Of a stretch of DNA of 5,737 nucleotides, positions 4,556-5,737 are shown piece by piece; positions within the stretch are counted from its first letter, which is position 1; every line of letters begins with the position of its first letter. The translations under genes and the position numbers were made by a program. The DNA is from JANWHF01 sp036276235. GTDB taxonomy: Bacteria; Planctomycetota; Phycisphaerae; Tepidisphaerales; Tepidisphaeraceae. The DNA is taken from the NCBI GenBank assembly GCA_036276235.1, contig DATBDZ010000375.1, positions 1 to 5,737 on the forward strand, in the 5' to 3' direction. The notes below the pieces were generated by a model, which was not told the origin of the DNA, ran no database searches, and worked only from the letters and a program-made list of their open reading frames with translations.

Positions 4556-5662
4556 ATGCTCATCGAGCCTGTTAACGGATCCTCTGGACGCCGACGCGTC
4601 CGGGCCTTTCTGAGGCTTTGCGTCGCCGGCTTCGCGATATCATTTTCCGCGATCGCGCAAGCCGAAGATGCCCCGCCGCTGCGCGAGCGGCTGAAGGCGA
4701 CGCCCTTCGGCATCGCCTGGGAAGCTTACGCCAATGGCAACTCCGACATCTGGGTGATGAAAGCGGATGGCTCGGGCGCCGTGAATCTCACCAGCACGGT
4801 GGACGTTAACGAGCACTATCCGCAGATCTCGCCGGATGGAAAACACATCTGCTTCAACGTCGATACCGGCGAAGGGCGTACCGCGGTGCGGAGCTTGTGG
4901 GTGATGGATATCGACGGGAAGAACCGCACGAAGATCGCCGATAAGGCGCGCGAGCCGTTCTGGGGTCCGGACAGCAAGGTGATCGGCTATCTGCCGCAGG
5001 AATACGATAAGTTTGACGTGGTTGATTATTACACCAAGGGGCTGATGTATTACCACGTCGATAGCGGCAAGACCGAGCCGCACCCCAATAGCGAAAAGCT
5101 GCGGCATCTGTATCACCCGAGGTTTTCGCCCAACGGCAAATGGATCGTGGCGACCGTGCATGCCGGCATGAATCTGAGCCATGCGATCCTGCTGATCGAG
5201 GCGCATGGGGACAAGATTATCAACCTGAAGATCCCCGGCTGCCGGCCGAGCATCAGCCCCGATGGGCAGCACATCGCCTGGGGATCGGAAGATCACGAAT
5301 TGGACACCGCGCCGATCGATACGGATTCGGAGAGTCCATCGGTCGGCCCCAGGCAATTGCGGATTCGCGATGAGAAGAACAAAGTTTATCACATCGCCTG
5401 GTCGCCCGATGGGCGGTTCGTGAGCTTCAGCCGCGGGCCGGATGGGGAAGGCGATTTGAGCAAAACCGGCACCTTCCAGGCGGCGTGCGAGATCATCGGC
5501 GTTTACGCGACCAACTGGAATCTGTACGCCGTCTCGGCTGAGAAGCCGGGCGTGATCGATCTGAGCAAAGCCGGCGATGGCGAAGTCACCCAACTGACGA
5601 CGACCGGCGACAGCAACAAAGAGCCGTTCTGGTTTGTCGCGGCCAAGCCGGCGAAAGAGTAG
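4556..5662 (+). CDS. Exported TolB-like PD40 beta-propeller protein
   Basis: This 368-residue protein has a signal peptide (basic RRRVRAF, then LRLCVAGFAISFSAIAQA, cleavage near residue 36) and then repeated PD40/WD40-like motifs. These pair an xIWVMxxDG strand with an xPxxSPDGxxIxF strand: SDIWVMKADGSG (63-74), PQISPDGKHICF (89-100), SLWVMDIDGKN (113-123), EPFWGPDSKVIGY (133-145), HPRFSPNGKWIVA (187-199), RPSISPDGQHIAW (230-242) and HIAWSPDGRFVSF (279-291), with a closing EPFWF (356-360). That gives about five or six blades, as in TolB, where the propeller binds proteins or ligands in the periplasm. There is no TolB N-terminal domain and no catalytic domain, so a binding or scaffold role is likely. 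The ATG at 4556 is used; a TTG at 4550 with GGGG 7 nt upstream is possible. It is 40 nt after the zinc-ribbon gene. Confidence 0.88.
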   Translation: MLIEPVNGSSGRRRVRAFLRLCVAGFAISFSAIAQAEDAPPLRERLKATPFGIAWEAYANGNSDIWVMKADGSGAVNLTSTVDVNEHYPQISPDGKHICFNVDTGEGRTAVRSLWVMDIDGKNRTKIADKAREPFWGPDSKVIGYLPQEYDKFDVVDYYTKGLMYYHVDSGKTEPHPNSEKLRHLYHPRFSPNGKWIVATVHAGMNLSHAILLIEAHGDKIINLKIPGCRPSISPDGQHIAWGSEDHELDTAPIDTDSESPSVGPRQLRIRDEKNKVYHIAWSPDGRFVSFSRGPDGEGDLSKTGTFQAACEIIGVYATNWNLYAVSAEKPGVIDLSKAGDGEVTQLTTTGDSNKEPFWFVAAKPAKE

Positions 5663-5692
5663 GGTTTGGTGGTGCGAATCAATTCTAGAAAT

Positions 5693-5704
5693 GCGCGATC
5701 GCGC
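5693..5704. repeat. 12-nt palindrome GCGCGATCGCGC
   Basis: This perfect self-complementary 12-mer lies 30 nt past the stop of the propeller gene. It contains GCGATCGC, the core of the cyanobacterial HIP1 repeat, but one copy in a GC-rich region is no evidence for a HIP1-like system. It might add to 3'-end structure. Confidence 0.3.
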
Positions 5705-5710
5705 GAAATC

Positions 5711-5731
5711 AGCGGGCAGTGCCCGCCCTAC
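5711..5731 (-). repeat. REP-like hairpin with 5' GTAG
   Basis: On the minus strand this reads GTAG, then G, the stem GCGGGC (5726-5721), the loop ACT, and the stem GCCCGC (5717-5712). A GTAG tetranucleotide beside a GC-rich palindrome is the defining layout of REP sequences mobilised by RAYT (TnpA-REP) tyrosine transposases. It follows the propeller gene by 48 nt, a typical extragenic position. No T run follows on the plus strand, so it is not a standard terminator. No RAYT gene is in this window. Confidence 0.6.
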
Positions 5732-5737
5732 GACGAC

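Noticed and set aside
4640..5593. 317-codon open frame on the minus strand
   Set aside because: It is fully antisense to the PD40 propeller gene, which has a signal peptide and clear repeats; the frame is open because of the high GC content.
1..5737. CRISPR array, tRNA or rRNA gene, transposase
   Set aside because: I found no regularly spaced direct repeats, no tRNA or rRNA sequence and no transposase-like protein; the repeats present are inverted and of different families.

Overview
The window looks like part of a Planctomycetota chromosome, probably Phycisphaerae or a relative. It is GC-rich with GC-rich third codon positions. It encodes a short membrane protein ending in the zinc ribbon CSNCGYDLRATPERCPECG, a tail I associate with a large planctomycete paralogue family. 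It also has exported ThuA, alpha/beta-hydrolase and PD40-propeller proteins, and intergenic DNA full of palindromic repeats. This placement is inference from gene content, without a search.

Layout. At the left edge, a gene on the minus strand begins at base 10 with a strong ribosome binding site and leaves the window. Upstream of it (43-183) lies a long imperfect inverted repeat, which is also just downstream of a minus-strand gene for a free-standing KefC/TrkA-type NAD-binding domain (190-660). A divergent promoter region with a perfect TATAAT follows, then a small hypothetical protein (878-1243) ending at a hairpin-plus-T terminator built from a palindromic repeat. Next is an exported ThuA-domain protein (1391-2137) with its own candidate -10 box.

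The gap 2138-2813 has no convincing gene. It holds three different inverted repeats in a row (2162-2285, 2367-2403, 2487-2584), two of them built as inverted pairs of a self-palindromic unit, like the BIME doublets of REP sequences.

The right half carries three co-directional genes: an exported alpha/beta hydrolase with GFSAG nucleophile motif (2814-4034), the zinc-ribbon membrane protein only 10 nt later (4045-4515), and an exported TolB-like PD40 propeller protein (4556-5662). They could be one transcript. The window ends in a REP-like hairpin preceded, on the minus strand, by GTAG.

How the genes work together. ThuA and alpha/beta-hydrolase proteins with signal peptides fit the extracytoplasmic sugar and ester metabolism common in planctomycetes, but nothing here defines a pathway. 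I see no phage, CRISPR, transposase, tRNA or rRNA. The most notable content is the density and variety of palindromic repeats.
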